From positions 248,001 through 312,000 of the forward strand of contig NZ_LT906441.1 of NCBI RefSeq assembly GCF_900186975.1: a DNA stretch of 64,000 nt, written 5' to 3'. This DNA is from Cutibacterium granulosum. GTDB taxonomy: Bacteria > Actinomycetota > Actinomycetes > Propionibacteriales > Propionibacteriaceae. Position numbers and translations under genes: made by a program. The notes under the pieces are model-generated. The model made no database searches and had not been told where the DNA came from. It was given only the letters and a program-made list of their open reading frames with translations. Shown here piece after piece: positions 45,097-54,231 of this stretch; the stretch's first letter is position 1, and each line of letters opens with the position of its first letter.

Positions 45097-46758
45097 ATGC
45101 GTCGAATGAGGCCACTCATTGCGCTGTCCCTCGCGGGCTTGATGGCATTGTCAGCTTGCGGCGAGGACGTTGCGGCCAAGGATGAATCGGCCGCTGGTTC
45201 GTCGGGGAACGGAGCCAACAACAGCGCCCCCGCCAAGGACGGCGGTGCCATCACGGTCCGCGGATGCACACCCCAGAACCCACTCATCCCGGCCAACACC
45301 AACGAGACCTGCGGCGGCAACATCATGGACGCCGTCACCGCGCGACTCGTCCACTACAACCCCGACAGCGCCAAGCCCGAGCTCGACATCGCCAAGTCCA
45401 TCGAGACCAAGGACAACCAGAACTTCACCGTCAAGATCAAGCCCGGCCTCAAGTTCTCCGACGGAACCGAGGTCAAGGCGCACAACTTCGTCGACGGCTG
45501 GAACTGGGGTGCCTATGGCCCCAACGCCCAGCAGAACTCGTACTTCTTCGAGCCGATCGAGGGCTACGACGCCCTGCAGTGCTCCGATGACAGCTGCTCC
45601 GCCAAACCCAAGGCCGACAAGATGACCGGCCTCAAGGCCGTCGACGACCAGACCTTCACCATCAGGACCACCGAGAAGGTCGCCAACCTGAAGGTCCGTC
45701 TGGGCTACACCGCCTTCGCCCCACTGCCGGACGCCTTCCTCAAGGACGCCAGGAACGACAAATGGGCCAAGACGTCATTCGGCGCCGGGCCGTTCAAGAT
45801 CGTCGACAACACGGCAACCCAGATCGTCCTGGAGCGCAACGAGAACTACGCGGGCAGCTACAAGCCCCATGTCGACAAGGTGACCTTCAAGATCTACAAC
45901 GACGCCGCCCCCGCCTACAACGACACCGTGGCCAACCAGCTCGACGTCACCGACCTCATCCCGACCGACCAGCTCACCAACGACCAGTGGAAGCAGGACC
46001 TGCCGGATCGTTGGGGTCTGCGCCCCTCCGGCATCTTCCAGTCGGTGACGGCGTCCAGCAAGGACACCCAGCTCAAGAACTCAGACCTCATCAAGGCCCT
46101 CTCGATGGACATCGACCGCGAGACCATCACCAAGCAGATCTTCGCCGGCTCCCGTGAGCCCGCCGACGGCTGGGCCACCCCGGTCGTCGAGGGCTACCAG
46201 AAGGGCAACTGTGGCGATCTGTGCAGCTACGACAAGGCCAAGGCCAAGGAGCTCTACGACAAGGCTGGTGGCTACAAGGGCACCCTCACCATCGCCGTCA
46301 ACGGCGACGGTGACCACAAGTCGTGGTCCCAGGCCGTGTGCAACGGCTGGAAGAACGATCTCGGTGTCAACTGCCAGCTCAAGGTGACCCCGGACTTCAA
46401 GACCCTGCGTGACCAGATCACCAAGCGTGAGATCCAGGGCTTCTTCCGCACCGGATGGCAGATGGACTACCCGTCGCTGGAGAACTTCCTCACCCCGCTG
46501 TACGCCACTGGCGGCTCCAGCAATGACGGTGAGTACTCCAATCCAGCCTTCGACAAGAAGCTCAAGGAGGCGGCCGCAGCGACCAACACCGCGCAGTCCA
46601 ACAAGCTCTACAACGAGGCCGAGAGGATGCTCGCCACCGACGTTCCCGCCATCCCGCTGTGGACCAGCTCGACGGCATATGGCTGGTCCGACAAGGTGGC
46701 CAACGTCAAGTTGACGCCGTTCGGCACCATCGACCTGACCTCCATCAGCGTGAAGTGA
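45097..46758 (+). CDS. oppA: Oligopeptide ABC transporter substrate-binding lipoprotein
   Basis: 553 residues. Lipobox LMALSAC (Cys 21) then a Ser/Asn-rich linker. It is an SBP_bac_5 protein: GLKFSDGTEVKAHNFVDGW, LKNSDLIKALSMDIDRETI, and GWQMDYPSLENFLTPLYATGGSSN. Captures peptides outside the membrane for the OppBC channel. AAGGAGA precedes ATG 45097. First gene of an operon; a hairpin separates it from oppB, which would keep its product in excess. Confidence 0.92.
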   Translation: MRRMRPLIALSLAGLMALSACGEDVAAKDESAAGSSGNGANNSAPAKDGGAITVRGCTPQNPLIPANTNETCGGNIMDAVTARLVHYNPDSAKPELDIAKSIETKDNQNFTVKIKPGLKFSDGTEVKAHNFVDGWNWGAYGPNAQQNSYFFEPIEGYDALQCSDDSCSAKPKADKMTGLKAVDDQTFTIRTTEKVANLKVRLGYTAFAPLPDAFLKDARNDKWAKTSFGAGPFKIVDNTATQIVLERNENYAGSYKPHVDKVTFKIYNDAAPAYNDTVANQLDVTDLIPTDQLTNDQWKQDLPDRWGLRPSGIFQSVTASSKDTQLKNSDLIKALSMDIDRETITKQIFAGSREPADGWATPVVEGYQKGNCGDLCSYDKAKAKELYDKAGGYKGTLTIAVNGDGDHKSWSQAVCNGWKNDLGVNCQLKVTPDFKTLRDQITKREIQGFFRTGWQMDYPSLENFLTPLYATGGSSNDGEYSNPAFDKKLKEAAAATNTAQSNKLYNEAERMLATDVPAIPLWTSSTAYGWSDKVANVKLTPFGTIDLTSISVK

Positions 46759-46770
46759 ACCACTGACTCA

Positions 46771-46803
46771 CAGGCGGCCCACCGTTTCGTGGTGGACCGC
46801 CTG
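46771..46803 (+). terminator. Intra-operon hairpin between oppA and oppB
   Basis: CAGGCGG-C-CCACC pairs with GGTGG-A-CCGCCTG around a seven-base loop. Likely a partial terminator or mRNA-end protector that lets more oppA than oppBCDF mRNA accumulate. Confidence 0.6.
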
Positions 46804-46823
46804 TGCCCGCAAGGAAGACAACC

Positions 46824-47747
46824 ATGGGTAAATACGTCGTCAGACGTCTGCTCCAGATGATTCCGGTGGTCATCGGAGCGACGTTCATCCTCTTCGCCCT
46901 CGTGTTCGCACTACCGGGTGACCCGACTGCCGGACGCTGCGGTGAGCGCCCCTGTCCACCGTCCTACGTGGCGGCGTTCCGCGCCGAGTACCACCTGGAC
47001 GATCCACTGCTCACCCAGTACGGCATCTACCTGGGCAAACTGGTGCGCGGCGACCTGGGCACGAACTTCTACGGCAACTCCGTCACCGCGGAGCTGTCGG
47101 TGCGCTACCCGGTGACGATCAAGCTGGCCCTCATCGCCATCCTGGTCGAGATCATCATCGGCATCGGCGCGGGCGTGTGGGCCGGCGTGCGTCGTGGCAG
47201 GTTCATCGACTACCTCATCCTCATCTCATCCCTGGTCGTCATCTCGATCCCCTCGTTCGTCATCGGCTCCCTGGCCCAGCTCCTCTTCGGCCTCAAGCTC
47301 AACTGGGCGCCCGTGACCGCCTCCGACGGCACCTGGAGACAGCTGATCCTGCCCGGATTCGTCCTCGGGGCGTTGTCGGTGGCCTACGTGGCCCGTCTGA
47401 CGCGCAGCAACCTCATCGAGAACCAACGTGCCGACTATGTGCGCACCGCCAGGGCCAAGGGCCTGTCGGGATTTCGCACCGTGACCGTCCACATCCTGCG
47501 CAACTCGCTGGTGCCGGTCATCACCTACATCGGCTACGACTTCGGTGCCCTCATGGGTGGTGCGATCGTCACCGAACGCATCTTCAACATCAATGGCATC
47601 GGCAACTTCATCTTCCGTTCCATCAGCCAGCGTGACGGCGTCTCGGTGGTGGGTGCCGTCACCTGCCTGGTGCTGGTGTACCTGCTCGCGAACCTCATCA
47701 TCGACCTGCTGTACGGGGTTCTGGACCCGAGGATCAGCCATGACTGA
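46824..47747 (+). CDS. oppB: Oligopeptide ABC transporter permease OppB
   Basis: 307 residues with six predicted helices. N-terminal YVVRRLLQMIPVVIGATFILF and the EAA loop (RTARAKGLSGFRTVTVHILRNSLVPVIT) are typical. Forms the peptide channel with OppC. AAGGAAGAC precedes ATG 46824. Confidence 0.93.
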   Translation: MGKYVVRRLLQMIPVVIGATFILFALVFALPGDPTAGRCGERPCPPSYVAAFRAEYHLDDPLLTQYGIYLGKLVRGDLGTNFYGNSVTAELSVRYPVTIKLALIAILVEIIIGIGAGVWAGVRRGRFIDYLILISSLVVISIPSFVIGSLAQLLFGLKLNWAPVTASDGTWRQLILPGFVLGALSVAYVARLTRSNLIENQRADYVRTARAKGLSGFRTVTVHILRNSLVPVITYIGYDFGALMGGAIVTERIFNINGIGNFIFRSISQRDGVSVVGAVTCLVLVYLLANLIIDLLYGVLDPRISHD

Positions 47748-48702
47748 ACACACCATTCCCGATTCGACCCTTGACACGACTGTCACCGCCGATCCGCAGG
47801 TGGGCCCCGAGCAGCATTCTGGGGAGAGGAAACCCCGCTCCCTCTGGAACGACGCGTGGGACGATCTCAAGCACAATCCGCTGTTCTGGGTCTCGGCGGT
47901 GCTCATCGTCATCCTCGTGCTCATGGCTGCCGCCCCCGGACTGTTCACCCGCACGAATCCACGGGCCTGCAATCTGTCCGCAGCACGTCACCTGCCCTCG
48001 GCGGTGCACTGGTTCGGTACCGACGTGCAGGGGTGCGACGTCTACGCACGCACCATCTACGGTGCCCGCTCCTCCATGCTCGTCGGAGTGCTCGCCACCC
48101 TGGGCACGGCGATCCTGGGCTCGGTCATCGGCCTCATCGCCGGATTCCGCGGCGGCTGGTTGGACAGTCTGCTCTCGCGACTGGGTGACGTCTTCTACGC
48201 GATCCCACTCCTGCTGGGCGGCATCATCATCCTGTACACCTTCCCCAACAGGATCGGCACCCCGTACATCGTCATCGTCCTCAAGGTGGTGGGGGCCGTC
48301 GTCATCCTGGGATGGCCCTCCATCGCCCGGCTCATGCGATCCTCGGTGCTGCAGGTGATGCCCAACGACTACATCCAGGCCGCACGTGCCCTGGGAGCCA
48401 GTCCGTGGCGCATCATCACCCACCACATCCTGCCCAACGCGATGGCCCCGGTCATGGTGGTCGCGACGATCAACCTGGGGGCCTACATCGCCATCGAGGC
48501 GACGCTGAGCTACCTGGGCATCGGCCTGCAGGAACCTGCGATCAGCTGGGGAGTGTCCGTCTCCGACGCCTCCGGCCTGGGATACGTTCGCTCCGCCCCG
48601 CACATGCTGCTGTTCCCCTCGCTGTTCCTGTCGCTGGCAGTTCTGGCGTTCATCTTCCTGGGCGAGGCGGCACAGAGCGCCTTCGACCCGAAACGACACT
48701 GA
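47740..48702 (+). CDS. oppC: Oligopeptide ABC transporter permease OppC
   Basis: 320 residues. Cytoplasmic N-terminus, TM1 (WVSAVLIVILVLMAAAPGLF), HWFGTDVQGCDVYARTIYG and the EAA loop (QAARALGASPWRIITHHILPN). ATG 47740 overlaps the oppB stop by 8 bp. Partner of OppB. Confidence 0.93.
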   Translation: MTEHTIPDSTLDTTVTADPQVGPEQHSGERKPRSLWNDAWDDLKHNPLFWVSAVLIVILVLMAAAPGLFTRTNPRACNLSAARHLPSAVHWFGTDVQGCDVYARTIYGARSSMLVGVLATLGTAILGSVIGLIAGFRGGWLDSLLSRLGDVFYAIPLLLGGIIILYTFPNRIGTPYIVIVLKVVGAVVILGWPSIARLMRSSVLQVMPNDYIQAARALGASPWRIITHHILPNAMAPVMVVATINLGAYIAIEATLSYLGIGLQEPAISWGVSVSDASGLGYVRSAPHMLLFPSLFLSLAVLAFIFLGEAAQSAFDPKRH

Positions 48703-48714
48703 GAGGAGCACGAC

Positions 48715-49743
48715 ATGGCACTGTCCAAGGCACGTCTGCAACTTGACCCGGTGGACGGAAAACTTCTCGAGGTCGACGACCTGCACGTCGAGTTCCGCAC
48801 CCGCGACGGCATCGCCAAGGCCATCAACGGCGTGAACTTCTCACTGCGCGAGCGCGAGACCCTGGCCATCCTCGGTGAGTCCGGCTCCGGGAAATCGGTG
48901 ACGGCCCAGGCGATCATGGGCATTCTCGACACTCCCCCGGCCCACATCACCGGCGGATCGATCACGTACTGCGGCATGGAGCTGCTCACTGCGCCTGCCA
49001 GGACGATGCAGGACATTCGCGGTGAACACATCGCGATGATCTTCCAGGACGCCCTGTCCGCCCTCAACCCGGTGTTCCCGGTGGGCTGGCAGATCGCCGA
49101 GATGTTCCGTCAGCACCGCAGGATGAACAGGTCCGACTCGCTGGAGCAGGCGGTACGGCTCATGGAGCGGGTGCGCATCCCGGCCGCCAGGCAGCGTGCC
49201 GGCAACTACCCGCACCAGTTCTCCGGCGGTATGCGTCAGCGCATCATGATCGCCATGGCGATCGCCCTCAACCCGCGAGTGCTCATCGCCGACGAGCCCA
49301 CCACCGCCCTCGACGTGACGGTGCAGGCCCAGATCATGACCCTGCTCAAGGAGTTGCAGGACGAGGACGACATGGGCCTCATCCTCATCACCCACGACCT
49401 GGGCGTCGTCGCCGACGTGGCCGACGACATCGCCGTCATGTACTGCGGACGGCTGGTCGAGCACTCCGACGTCCACCGGCTGTACTCGAATCCGGCGCAC
49501 CCGTACACCGTCGGACTCATCGACTCGATCCCGCGGCTGGACCAGCACGGCGACAAACTCTTCGCCATCGGCGGGCTGCCGCCGTCCCTGACGGATCTGC
49601 CCGCCGGGTGCTCGTTCCACCCGCGGTGCCGGTTCGCCACCGACGAGTGCCGGGTGGGAGCCGCCCCCGAGTTCCACGAGGTGGCCCCCGGCCGTCTCAG
49701 CGCCTGCCACCACACCGAGGAGGTGCTCCATGAGCGAGCCTGA
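48715..49743 (+). CDS. oppD: Oligopeptide ABC transporter ATPase OppD
   Basis: 342 residues. Walker A GESGSGKSV, signature FSGGMRQR, Walker B VLIADEPTTALDVT, and the C-terminal oligopeptide/dipeptide domain with a cysteine-rich GCSFHPRCRFATDEC (Fe-S type). Hydrolyses ATP with OppF to drive import. Its stop overlaps the oppF start by 14 bp. Confidence 0.94.
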   Translation: MALSKARLQLDPVDGKLLEVDDLHVEFRTRDGIAKAINGVNFSLRERETLAILGESGSGKSVTAQAIMGILDTPPAHITGGSITYCGMELLTAPARTMQDIRGEHIAMIFQDALSALNPVFPVGWQIAEMFRQHRRMNRSDSLEQAVRLMERVRIPAARQRAGNYPHQFSGGMRQRIMIAMAIALNPRVLIADEPTTALDVTVQAQIMTLLKELQDEDDMGLILITHDLGVVADVADDIAVMYCGRLVEHSDVHRLYSNPAHPYTVGLIDSIPRLDQHGDKLFAIGGLPPSLTDLPAGCSFHPRCRFATDECRVGAAPEFHEVAPGRLSACHHTEEVLHERA

Positions 49744-50800
49744 ATTCCGCAAACCCACCCAGTCGGCCCGCGAGCCCATCCTGTCGGTTCGTGACCTCAA
49801 GAAGCACTACCCGCTCAAGTCCGGCATCATCAAGCACACGGTCGGCAGCGTCAAGGCGGTGGACGGGGTGAGCTTCGACCTCTACCCCGGTGAAACCCTG
49901 GGTGTGGTCGGTGAGTCCGGATGCGGAAAGTCCACCCTGGGACGGCTGCTCGTCGCCCTGGAGCAACCCACCGAGGGAAGCATCGTCTTCGACGGCCAGG
50001 ACGTCACCCACGCCAGGGGTGCGCAGATGCGCAAGCTGCGCCGCAACATCCAGATAGTCTTCCAGGACCCGTACACCTCGCTGGATCCACGCAAGACGGT
50101 CGGGGACATCATCGGTGAGCCGTTCCTCATCCACCCAGACGTCGTCCCCCGCAACAAGCGCCGCGAGCGGGTCAAGGAGCTGCTCGACCTGGTGGGGCTC
50201 AACCCCGAGCACATCAATCGTTACCCCCACCAGTTCTCCGGTGGCCAGCGTCAACGCATCGGGATTGCCCGCGGCATCGCGCTCAACCCCAAGGTCATCG
50301 TGTGTGACGAGCCCGTCTCGGCCCTGGACGTCTCGGTGCAGGCCCAAGTGGTCAACCTGTTGCAGGACCTGCAGAAGGACCTCGGACTGTCGTACATCTT
50401 CATCGCCCACGACCTGTCGGTGGTGCGCCACATCTCCGATCGGGTGGCCGTGATGTACCTGGGGCGGATCATGGAGATGGGCGACGAGCACCAGATCTAC
50501 GAGCGCACGATCCATCCGTACACCCAGGCGCTCATGTCTGCGGTGCCGGTGCCCGATCCCGAGATGCGCGGCACGCGTCAGCAGATCATCCTGCACGGCG
50601 ACGTGCCCTCCCCGGCCAATCCGCCGGCCGGCTGCCGATTCCACACCAGGTGTTGGCGGGCCCAGGACAAATGTGCCACCGACGACACCGAGTTGCTGCC
50701 GCGCAGTGACGGGGCCGGGGAGCACCTGTGCCGGTGCCATTTCTCCGCCCTCTTCGACAAGGCGTCGCTGGACATCACCTCCGACGATCTCAAGGGGTGA
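49730..50800 (+). CDS. oppF: Oligopeptide ABC transporter ATPase OppF
   Basis: 356 residues. Walker A GESGCGKSTLG, signature FSGGQRQRIG, Walker B VIVCDEPVSALDVS, and the C-terminal CRFHTRCWRAQDKC. Second ATPase. ATG 49730 sits inside the oppD end. Part of this gene is copied in decayed form at 51006-51153. Confidence 0.94.
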   Translation: MSEPEFRKPTQSAREPILSVRDLKKHYPLKSGIIKHTVGSVKAVDGVSFDLYPGETLGVVGESGCGKSTLGRLLVALEQPTEGSIVFDGQDVTHARGAQMRKLRRNIQIVFQDPYTSLDPRKTVGDIIGEPFLIHPDVVPRNKRRERVKELLDLVGLNPEHINRYPHQFSGGQRQRIGIARGIALNPKVIVCDEPVSALDVSVQAQVVNLLQDLQKDLGLSYIFIAHDLSVVRHISDRVAVMYLGRIMEMGDEHQIYERTIHPYTQALMSAVPVPDPEMRGTRQQIILHGDVPSPANPPAGCRFHTRCWRAQDKCATDDTELLPRSDGAGEHLCRCHFSALFDKASLDITSDDLKG

Positions 50801-51005
50801 TGCTGGGGCGGATCAGTCCCAGAGGAACGTTGAGCGGCCCCTGAGGCCGGGGAACCGAGTCGCTCACCCCACCGCACCCCAGCGACGTTCGTGGGACGCG
50901 GGTGAATGTGGGACTGTCGAGCCCCAAGACTCCCGGGCTCAGGAGCTGTCGCTTCACGGAGCTGCGGAATCAGGAGGAACAGGTAGCCGAATCTCCAGAA
51001 CCCTC

Positions 51006-51153
51006 ACCTCCACCAGCTCTGCGGTGGCCAGCGTCAACACATCGGGGTACCCGCAGTATCACCCCAAGGTCGTCGTGTGTGACAAGCCCCAGCCCTGGAC
51101 ATCTCGGTGCAGGCCCAGGTGGTCATTACGGCGAGACCTGCAGAAGGACCTCA
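51006..51153 (+). pseudogene. Decayed fragment of oppF (signature-motif to helical region)
   Basis: About 150 bases align with oppF 50225-50388: the run GGTGGCCAGCGTCAACACAT and later CAGGCCCAGGTGGTCA and GACCTGCAGAAGGACCTC are nearly the oppF sequence, with deletions between. The reading frame is broken. It ends at 51153, exactly at the last codon of bioF, whose stop (51151-51153) uses its bases. Remnant of a local duplication, probably formed with the arrangement of bioF next to opp. Confidence 0.8.
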
Positions 51154-52317
51154 GGTGCGCGGCAGGCCCAGACGGGCAAGGGCGTCAGCGAGCCCGTCGA
51201 TCTGATCGTCGGTGTGGGTGGCCATGACGGTGACGCGCAGGATCGCCCGGCTCCTGGGCACCGTCGGCCACCGCATCGCAGGGACGAACCAACCTTGTTC
51301 CCCCAGCTCATGAGCCGCCTGGACGGAAGCCGTCTCGTCACCGACCGCCACCGGGACGATGGGGGTGGGCCAGCTGTTGAGTCCCAGCCGGGTGGCCATC
51401 CGGCTGACATTGCGGTGCAGATCTGGAACCGGGCTGTTCGGACCGTCGAGCACGTCCAGAGCAGCCGTCAGAGCGGCACAGACTGCAGGGCTCGGGGCGG
51501 TGGAGTACACGTAGGGCCGGGCACGCTGACGCAACATGGCAATCACCGACTCACTGGCGAGTACCGCCCCACCCTCGGCACCGAGCGCCTTCGACCCAGT
51601 GACGACGAGGACGTCGGGCGGATCCTGCTGCATGCCGAAATGCTCGACGATTCCTCGCCCAGTGGCACCGACGGTGCCCAGACCGTGGGCGTCGTCAACC
51701 ATGAGTGCAGCCCCGAAGCGGCGGCACAGCTCCGTGAGTTCCGGCAGTGGTGCAAGGGTGCCGTCCATCGAGAACACTCCGTCGGTGACGACGAGACACC
51801 GTTGCCCGTTCGCCTCGACCAGCATGGCCTGCAACGCAGCGAGATCGCCGTGCGGGAAAACCGTCACCTCGGCGCCGTGTGACCTCGCCAACCGGCATCC
51901 GTCGATGAGGCTGGCGTGGTTGCTGGCGTCGGAGAAGATTCGCACCCCGGGCTCGGCCAGAGCGTGGAGCACGCCGGTGTTCGCGGCGAATCCAGAACCG
52001 AACAGGATCGCATCTGGGTAGTCCAGGAAGGCCGCGAGGGTACTCTCGACCAGCTCATGTGCGGTGCTCGTCCCGGTGGCCAGCCGCGATCCGCCCGACC
52101 CGACACCGAAGGTCCGAATGGCCTGACGCGCTGCCCCGATGACTTCGCTGCGTTCGGCAAGACCAAGATAGTTCGAGGAACTGAACAGGATCCTGGGCTC
52201 ACCGTCAACGATGGCACGGGGAGTCTGGGGTGAGGAGAACGTCGCCGGGTGACGCTCCAACCCACGTCGCTGCCAGTCCAGCACCGTGTGCGTGGCTGCG
52301 TCCTCGATCCACGTCAT
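51151..52317 (-). CDS. bioF: 8-amino-7-oxononanoate synthase (KAPA synthase)
   Basis: 388 residues, PLP-dependent alpha-oxoamine synthase. Family marks: SSNYLGLA near the N-terminus, GSGGSRLATGT, SDASNHASLIDG, DDAHGLGTVG, and the PLP lysine in TGSKALGAEGG. Condenses pimeloyl-CoA with alanine to give KAPA in biotin synthesis. ATG 52317 has AAGGGAAG upstream; the longer frame to 52434 is not used. The substrate-making bioW lies upstream on the same strand, which favours bioF over 2-amino-3-ketobutyrate CoA ligase. Confidence 0.85.
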   Translation of the reverse strand: MTWIEDAATHTVLDWQRRGLERHPATFSSPQTPRAIVDGEPRILFSSSNYLGLAERSEVIGAARQAIRTFGVGSGGSRLATGTSTAHELVESTLAAFLDYPDAILFGSGFAANTGVLHALAEPGVRIFSDASNHASLIDGCRLARSHGAEVTVFPHGDLAALQAMLVEANGQRCLVVTDGVFSMDGTLAPLPELTELCRRFGAALMVDDAHGLGTVGATGRGIVEHFGMQQDPPDVLVVTGSKALGAEGGAVLASESVIAMLRQRARPYVYSTAPSPAVCAALTAALDVLDGPNSPVPDLHRNVSRMATRLGLNSWPTPIVPVAVGDETASVQAAHELGEQGWFVPAMRWPTVPRSRAILRVTVMATHTDDQIDGLADALARLGLPRT

Positions 52318-52885
52318 GCGATTCTTCCCTTCTGCGCTCCAACTCACTGCCTGCTCCACCTCTGCGTACCTGCTGCCGATGCTTCTCGTCCCGCTGCCGG
52401 GACGGGTGCCACGGATACCATCCGTCAGCCTCAACGATTCAGGCTCATCATCCGAGGGAACTCAGGCTCACCGCCCTGAGGATGGGGGCCAGAAGCCCTT
52501 CATGATGATGGCACCGATGTTTCTGCCGCACTGCCCCGAGGATGAAGACCAGCCCCTGCCCGACATCCCAGCACCCTGACCGGCAACTGAACGGTCCACT
52601 CCCCCCCCCATTGCCCCGGATGGATCCAAACGATCGGGTCCTAGACAGGCTCGACGCTGCACTCACCACTGCCCCACGGATGGATCCCCGGCGCGTGGGG
52701 AATCGTTGCAGTGCGTCAGGAATTGCTGGCATGACAAAAATTGTCACCTGCCCGAGGACATGATCACCAGAATGACTCACGTCACGTCTGCCAGCTGCAT
52801 TTGTTCACTGTCTCGCTGCAGTTGCCCGCTCAAGGGGCGGGACACGACTTCGCCTACTCGCTCGAAAATGATGCGTAGCCTCACC
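52318..52885. other. Non-coding stretch between bioF and bioW
   Basis: 568 bases. Contains a C9 run (52601-52609), a short repeat of GGATGGATCC-type sequence (about 52617 and 52678), and a TGAC palindrome at 52732-52746. No gene recognised; several open frames are not protein-like. Promoter of bioF expected here. Confidence 0.6.
52732..52746 (+). promoter_or_regulatory. TGAC palindrome copy 1
   Basis: TGACAAAAATTGTCA: perfect 6-bp inverted arms with a three-base centre. First member of the repeated 15-bp motif of this region; 415 bp upstream of bioF. Confidence 0.6.
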
Positions 52886-53614
52886 TCACGTTGTCGAAAC
52901 CCCACCATCAACTCCGTCACCCTCGACGACCACCGGGGTGTGTTCCAGGTACTCGATGAGTCCTGCCACGTCGTCTCCCCGGACGAGGAAGACGCGCCCG
53001 CCCCGGGCGGACCCGGGCTCCTTGATGTGGGGGATGCGCTGGTAACCGTGTTGTGCGGTGGCGAGGTAGCCCGTCGTGTAGTCCGGGTCGTCGGAGATGC
53101 AGATCTCGGCGAGCACGTCGGGGCGGTGGGCAACCTTCGCAGCAAGCACCTGCGCCTCGAGCACCCGGTGCTTTCCGCCGATCGGGTTGGACCTCGCCGC
53201 GTCCATGCTCGTCACCCGCACCCCGCGTTGCTGGTCAGGCTCCAGCCGCTGGCCGGTGGCGGCGTCCAGAAGTATTGCGCCACGCATGTCCCGGGCTTCG
53301 GTGAGCAGCATCCACGCCCGTTGCGCGTGCTCGGTCAGCGGAGCCAGAGCCGTCACGACGGTGTCCCTGGCATCCTGGGGTGAGGCGGTGGGCAGCACGG
53401 TCGTGGGCAGAAAAGGCACTCGCACGAGTTCACTCATGTCGATCCGTCTTACGGTGAGGTGGATCTCATCCGGGGTCGCCTTGGGGTGAGCGAGTGCCCG
53501 ATGCCCCATGTCGGCGCACAGCTGGGCCACCTCGTTCTCGTCCACGATCCGCTCGGCTCCAGAAACATGTCGGTCAGCCGCGCTGGCGCGCATTTTCACA
53601 CTGTAGAGAGGCAC
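52886..53614 (-). CDS. bioW: 6-carboxyhexanoate-CoA ligase (pimeloyl-CoA synthetase)
   Basis: 242 residues matching BioW along its length: YSVKMRAS near the start, HVSGAERIV, DMRGAILLDAATGQR, QRGVRVTSMD, AEICISDDPDYTTGYLA, and GYQRIPHIKEPG with GRVFLVRGDD. BioW activates pimelate with ATP and CoA, feeding bioF. GTG 53614 is the first in-frame start and gives the family N-terminus. Divergent from the IclR gene. It implies biotin synthesis from pimelate, not the BioC/BioH route. Confidence 0.9.
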   Translation of the reverse strand: MPLYSVKMRASAADRHVSGAERIVDENEVAQLCADMGHRALAHPKATPDEIHLTVRRIDMSELVRVPFLPTTVLPTASPQDARDTVVTALAPLTEHAQRAWMLLTEARDMRGAILLDAATGQRLEPDQQRGVRVTSMDAARSNPIGGKHRVLEAQVLAAKVAHRPDVLAEICISDDPDYTTGYLATAQHGYQRIPHIKEPGSARGGRVFLVRGDDVAGLIEYLEHTPVVVEGDGVDGGVSTT

Positions 53615-53796
53615 GGCGTCATGATACGAGAGGCAACTTAACAGCGTTCAGCTGGGGTGGTGCATGATCCGCCTGTGCTGCCCGTCCCATGGTGGACATG
53701 GTTGCCAGCCAGGCCGGGAGCCGCGGTTCTCACCTACCGCTTTACCCACCTGACACTCCCCACTCCCCCTCGGCTGCCCCCTTCACCTGACACACC

Positions 53797-53811
53797 TGAC
53801 AATTTTCATCA
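53797..53811 (+). promoter_or_regulatory. TGAC palindrome copy 2
   Basis: TGACAATTTTCATCA; first of three copies at exact 61-bp steps, 183 bp upstream of bioW. Confidence 0.55.
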
Positions 53812-53857
53812 GACCGACCGACCACACATCATGTGACTGCCTCCAGCACCCGGCAGG

Positions 53858-53872
53858 TGACGATTTTCGTCA
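53858..53872 (+). promoter_or_regulatory. TGAC palindrome copy 3
   Basis: TGACGATTTTCGTCA: perfect palindrome with TTT centre, 61 bp after copy 2. Confidence 0.6.
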
Positions 53873-53918
53873 GGTGGGTGAAGCCGCGCCGCTCCCCAGA
53901 CTCACAACGGGGATCAGC

Positions 53919-53933
53919 TGACAAAAATGTTCA
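53919..53933 (+). promoter_or_regulatory. TGAC palindrome copy 4
   Basis: TGACAAAAATGTTCA, 61 bp after copy 3. Confidence 0.55.
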
Positions 53934-54103
53934 CTCCCCATGACAGCATCACCGTGCCGCGCCCCACTCGCCGAAGCGGACCCCATCTCGCCGCAGTTTC
54001 CCGGACCGGTCTTCCCTGCCAGCAGCTTTGGCTCATGGCCCTCACGCTTCGTGACACTTTCGACCAGACAGAGCCCAGGACCGCATCGCCATGCCGGACA
54101 ATT

Positions 54104-54174
54104 CTTGCCACCAGAGCAATCTCGCCCCTCATGTCTTGCCACCAGACCGATCTCACACCATGCCTTGCCACCAG
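54104..54174 (+). repeat. Three imperfect repeats beginning CTTGCCACCAG
   Basis: Starts at 54104, 54135 and 54164 (steps 31 and 29). All begin CTTGCCACCAG and continue with related ATCTC...CATG sequence. Could be regulator sites or remnants of a small duplication. Confidence 0.6.
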
Positions 54175-54216
54175 GCCAGACTGATCTCCCCTCTCATGAT
54201 CGTTCTGCCTCGGGAG

Positions 54217-54231
54217 CGTCAATTTTTGTCA
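54217..54231 (+). promoter_or_regulatory. TGAC palindrome copy 5
   Basis: CGTCAATTTTTGTCA, 160 bp upstream of the IclR gene start. Confidence 0.5.

Noticed and set aside
50902-51882. 326-codon plus-strand frame over the oppF fossil and bioF
   Set aside because: Mostly antisense to bioF; only by chance links to the fossil.
52448-52780. 110-codon minus-strand open frame between bioF and bioW
   Set aside because: Composition is not protein-like and it spans the C9 run and repeats; no ribosome site.
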